DNA of 40,801 nt from Nanobdellota archaeon (lineage in GTDB: Archaea > Aenigmatarchaeota > Aenigmatarchaeia > Aenigmatarchaeales > Aenigmatarchaeaceae), in assembly GCA_018901655.1 (NCBI GenBank), contig JAHIEG010000016.1, forward strand, positions 1 through 40,801. The letters run 5' to 3'. The position numbers and the translations under genes were made by a program. Positions 37,683 through 40,801 of this stretch are shown here, in pieces. Every line of letters starts with the position of its first letter. Position 1 is the stretch's first letter. A model generated the notes under the pieces. The model ran no database searches. It saw only the letters and a program-made list of their open reading frames with translations, and was not told the DNA's origin.

Positions 37683-40600
37683 ATGAAAAGAATGATTTTT
37701 GTAATGTTATTTGCAATGGTAATATTATCTGTAAATGGATTTGCAGATTTTGCCGAATGTTATTATTCAAATAATACACCGGTAAACATCTCGGATATGT
37801 CTGGATGGGGTGGCGGTGGAGTTGGGATATTTCAGATAAATCTTGGAGAAGATTTAAGATGTAATGATACGAGTGCATTTGTTAATGATGATTTGGGGAC
37901 TGGTTTCATTGAAAATTATGGTAATTTAACATTTGATAATTTCAATTTAACATTTTCCGCTTCATTTAATGGAAATTCTTACATGTATTCAGATGGCGCT
38001 GATACTAAATTGGTGATCAATAATACAAATATAACATCTTCATCAAATCACTATTTTTTAGGTGGAGGTGCTGGCACGATTATAATTATAAATTATTCGT
38101 ATATACAGGAAGCAGGTTGGAATGATGCTGACATGGGACGTGGTATAGAAGTTATGACAGGAGCAAAGATTAATATAACAAATTCAACAATGGAAAACTG
38201 TTTCGCTGGAGTAACATTGCAAACCAATGATAATTTTATAGTTAATAATACCTTTAATGATAATATATATGGCGTTTATACTATCACATCTTCTGATAAC
38301 ACGATAAGCGACAATATTATGTATTCAAATACGGTTGGATCATATTTTTTAAATTCAGCAAATAATATAATTACTAATAATACAATGACTTCGAATTCTG
38401 GTTCTGGCGTTTATTTTGTAACATCGTCAAATAGTACAATAGTAAACAATACATTCAATTCAACTAATATCGGCATTTCTCTTGAAACATCTTCAAATAA
38501 TAACACGATAGCAAATAATACTGCCAATTCAAATACCGACGGTATTTATCTCTACACATCTTCAAATAATAATACAATAATAAACAACATTGTCAATTCA
38601 AATAGCAATCGTGGGATCCATATTTCTACATCTTCTAACAATAACACAATAGTAAATAATACTGCCAATTCCAACATTAATGGTATTTATATTTCTTCAT
38701 CATCAGACAACAATACTATAATAAATAATACCGCTAGTTCAAATGGTGGTAACGGTATTTATCTCTACACATCTTCTAACAATACTATAATAAATAATAC
38801 CGCTAGTTCAAATGGTGGTAACGGTATTTATCTCTACACATCTTCAAATAATAACACAATAGTAAATAATACTGCCAATTCCAACAGTAATGGTATCTAT
38901 CTTTTCACCTCTTCAAATAATACAATAATAAACAATATAATACGGTGGAATACAGGATATGGAATTTCAGAACTTGCTTCAAGCGGTCATGTGTATTTAA
39001 ATAATTCTTTATATGAAAATGGGTATACGAGTTTTCTTACACCAAACCTTAATCGAGTAATTTCAGCCGGTACGTTACACAATTTTAACATATCAGTCCA
39101 TTTGCCAAATGACACACTGCAAGGTTTTACATTAAATACAATAACCATGTTTCCAAATATTTCCGTAGAAAATACTTCATCCAATTATTATATAATAGGG
39201 AATTTTACACCTGAAAAAATAGGTAGATATTCTTTTCGTATAAATATTACGGATAATGATAATAATACAATAGTTCATTCGTTTCCTTATTATATAATGG
39301 AAAATAGCTATGTTGATGATGTAACAGAAACAATTAATTATTATATACGACCAGATGTTATACCAACACACAATCAACCAACAGGATCAGATGCTAAAGC
39401 TATACTTTTAACGGCACCAACAACCGATAATCAATTCTCTTGTTTATTCTGGGTTCAGGCATCTTTGGATGATATTCCCTCAAATTATATAGGAATAATA
39501 AAAAATGTTAACATATCTTTTTGGTATAGGTCTACAGGAACCCCCTTCATCGGAATACAGAAAGATGTTAGTTATGATAGAAACGTTAATTTGAATCAAA
39601 GTTTATCAGTAGCCAGCGATTGGACAAATGGTAATGTAGAATTTTTACCACACTGGGAAATGGAAAATAATGAAGACTGGTATAATTTTTCAATTAAGCT
39701 CGACGGCACTGTTCCCATATTGCGTTCTGGTCCAGGTAATCTTTCAAATGTAACTATTATCATTAATCCAGCTAGTTATACTTTAATTAATGTATCAACT
39801 TTGATGATTACGATGCCGGATTATTCAAAACACCTTTCTTCTACATTCACAGCCTCAGACTTAAAATCAAAAGAAGTAATAGTTGACGGCGAAGGCATAA
39901 AAGAAATTGAAATACAAATGCCAGAGGTAGCTACATATAATGTTTATAGGGATTCTGTCTTATGCAATTCTGTAAATACTGATTGCAATTATACACAAAC
40001 AGGAACTACATTAAACGTAATTCTTAATCTTGGATCTGAACATACAATACTAATACAAGAATCAGATCCACCAGTTCGTTCAGCAGGTTCGCCAATCGGA
40101 ACAGTAAGAACAACATCAACAACTCTATCATTAACAACAGACGAGAGTGCAGTTTGTAAATACTCAACGGGTCTAAACACCATTTATTCAGCAATGACTT
40201 CAACAGCTACATCTTCAAGCACAACACATTCTTGGCCTTTAACATCTCTAAGTAACGGAGTTCATAGTTATTACATAAGATGTAATGACACGTTTGGTAA
40301 TTATAATACAAACGATTATTCAATAAGTTTTGTAGTTTCAATTCCTTCAAGCGGAGGTGGAGGAATAATTGATCTTCCAATTACAAAACCAATACGCCCA
40401 GCTGAAGATCCAACTGACACAGCAGAAATTATTGAAGATCCAATTGTTGGTGAAACATATGTTATTCCAACTGGTGGATTAGGATTACGATTAGATTATG
40501 GAATGTATTTAAACACATTTGGAACAAATGTTACAATAAATAATTTAACAAAAATAAATCCAAATGATTATCATTTATTACTTTGTAATCAAACTTTAAT

Positions 40601-40801
40601 TTACGCATATGAAATAGATGTAACTGCAGATGAAGCATATTTATGTTTTGATAAAAATTTAACAGATGTAGACATTTTATCAATTTCTACAATAGTTAAT
40701 GGTAAATGGACTAAGCTTGAAACAATAATTGAAAACGAATATAAAATTTGTGGAAAAATAAAATCAAGTCCATATATGATTTCAGGATTTTCAAGTTCAT
40801 C
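37683..40801 (+). CDS. large right-handed beta-helix surface protein (3'-partial)
   Basis: ATG 37683 opens a frame that runs beyond the window end (at least 1039 codons). A signal peptide (RMIFVMLFAMVILSVNGFA) comes first. Residues about 150-425 are NosD-type beta-helix coils of 21-29 residues (for example SNNNTIVNNTANSNSNGIYL). They are followed by Ig-like or beta-sandwich domains, then a Gly-rich linker (SSGGGGIIDLP) and an anchor-like region. It lies 8 nt after the secretion ATPase, so it shares that transcript. Likely a carbohydrate-binding or adhesive surface protein. Confidence 0.9.
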   Translation, partial: MKRMIFVMLFAMVILSVNGFADFAECYYSNNTPVNISDMSGWGGGGVGIFQINLGEDLRCNDTSAFVNDDLGTGFIENYGNLTFDNFNLTFSASFNGNSYMYSDGADTKLVINNTNITSSSNHYFLGGGAGTIIIINYSYIQEAGWNDADMGRGIEVMTGAKINITNSTMENCFAGVTLQTNDNFIVNNTFNDNIYGVYTITSSDNTISDNIMYSNTVGSYFLNSANNIITNNTMTSNSGSGVYFVTSSNSTIVNNTFNSTNIGISLETSSNNNTIANNTANSNTDGIYLYTSSNNNTIINNIVNSNSNRGIHISTSSNNNTIVNNTANSNINGIYISSSSDNNTIINNTASSNGGNGIYLYTSSNNTIINNTASSNGGNGIYLYTSSNNNTIVNNTANSNSNGIYLFTSSNNTIINNIIRWNTGYGISELASSGHVYLNNSLYENGYTSFLTPNLNRVISAGTLHNFNISVHLPNDTLQGFTLNTITMFPNISVENTSSNYYIIGNFTPEKIGRYSFRINITDNDNNTIVHSFPYYIMENSYVDDVTETINYYIRPDVIPTHNQPTGSDAKAILLTAPTTDNQFSCLFWVQASLDDIPSNYIGIIKNVNISFWYRSTGTPFIGIQKDVSYDRNVNLNQSLSVASDWTNGNVEFLPHWEMENNEDWYNFSIKLDGTVPILRSGPGNLSNVTIIINPASYTLINVSTLMITMPDYSKHLSSTFTASDLKSKEVIVDGEGIKEIEIQMPEVATYNVYRDSVLCNSVNTDCNYTQTGTTLNVILNLGSEHTILIQESDPPVRSAGSPIGTVRTTSTTLSLTTDESAVCKYSTGLNTIYSAMTSTATSSSTTHSWPLTSLSNGVHSYYIRCNDTFGNYNTNDYSISFVVSIPSSGGGGIIDLPITKPIRPAEDPTDTAEIIEDPIVGETYVIPTGGLGLRLDYGMYLNTFGTNVTINNLTKINPNDYHLLLCNQTLIYAYEIDVTADEAYLCFDKNLTDVDILSISTIVNGKWTKLETIIENEYKICGKIKSSPYMISGFSSS
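38709..38846 (+). repeat. 69-nt direct tandem repeat inside the beta-helix gene
   Basis: Two adjacent 69-nt units (38709-38777 and 38778-38846) differ at one base. Each encodes 23 residues, one beta-helix coil (NNTIINNTASSNGGNGIYLY plus TSS). Neighbouring coils are more diverged at the DNA level, so this pair is a recent duplication and a likely site of copy-number change. Confidence 0.85.

Overview
This AT-rich, gene-dense window comes from an archaeon, most likely a DPANN-type lineage such as Woesearchaeota or Pacearchaeota (lineage is inference). Archaeal markers are a conserved ribosomal/RNA polymerase cluster (rps13-rps4-rps11-rpo3-tRNA-Leu-rpl18e-rpl13-rps9 ... rpo10), the wybutosine enzyme Taw1, intron-containing tRNA genes, TATA/BRE promoters with many leaderless genes, and GGTGAT-type ribosome binding sites. 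Many proteins are very short, including a dozen ORFs of 29-57 codons.

Region 1, about 1-13,000, looks like a defence island. It starts with a PIN-domain gene pair and an MNT/HEPN pair. The core is a seven-gene minus-strand operon (3877-11303) with 1-14 nt gaps or 4-nt overlaps: MORC-like GHKL ATPase, SNF2/RapA-type helicase, HNH nuclease, DNA methyltransferase, double zinc-finger protein, and two tandem paralogous homeodomain-like proteins. A PD-(D/E)xK restriction-like enzyme lies just upstream, and a lysine-tailed HNH protein lies beyond the downstream end. Three TGTTTACAAACA-type operators spaced 33-34 nt precede the operon. A four-copy interspersed repeat family sits at gene ends in and around the island.

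Region 2, about 13,000-27,500, mixes housekeeping and accessory genes: an RNase J-like beta-CASP enzyme with small membrane proteins, a DUF2283-type pair, a DUF362 ferredoxin protein, ASCH, NYN and signal peptidase genes, a lipoprotein serpin, an orphan Cas4-like nuclease, two families of small winged-helix proteins, an ATP-cone protein, two parvulins, and lysine-rich chromatin-like proteins. Several leaderless genes here share an extended promoter (GGTAAGNAA upstream of TATA). Two short remnants of neighbouring genes (RNase J, ASCH) are visible.

Region 3, 27,600-33,750, is the ribosomal/RNAP cluster. Its tRNA-Ser(UGA) carries an intron in the T-loop, and its tRNA-Leu(UAA) has a canonical 37/38 intron. 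A free-standing LAGLIDADG endonuclease sits between rps9 and rpo10. The rpo10 gene appears to start at ATC.

Region 4, 33,780-40,801, is a surface/secretion locus: a membrane-anchored secreted protein, a pilin-like PKD protein, a small pilin, a type II/IV secretion ATPase, and a large repeat-built beta-helix surface protein that runs off the window end.
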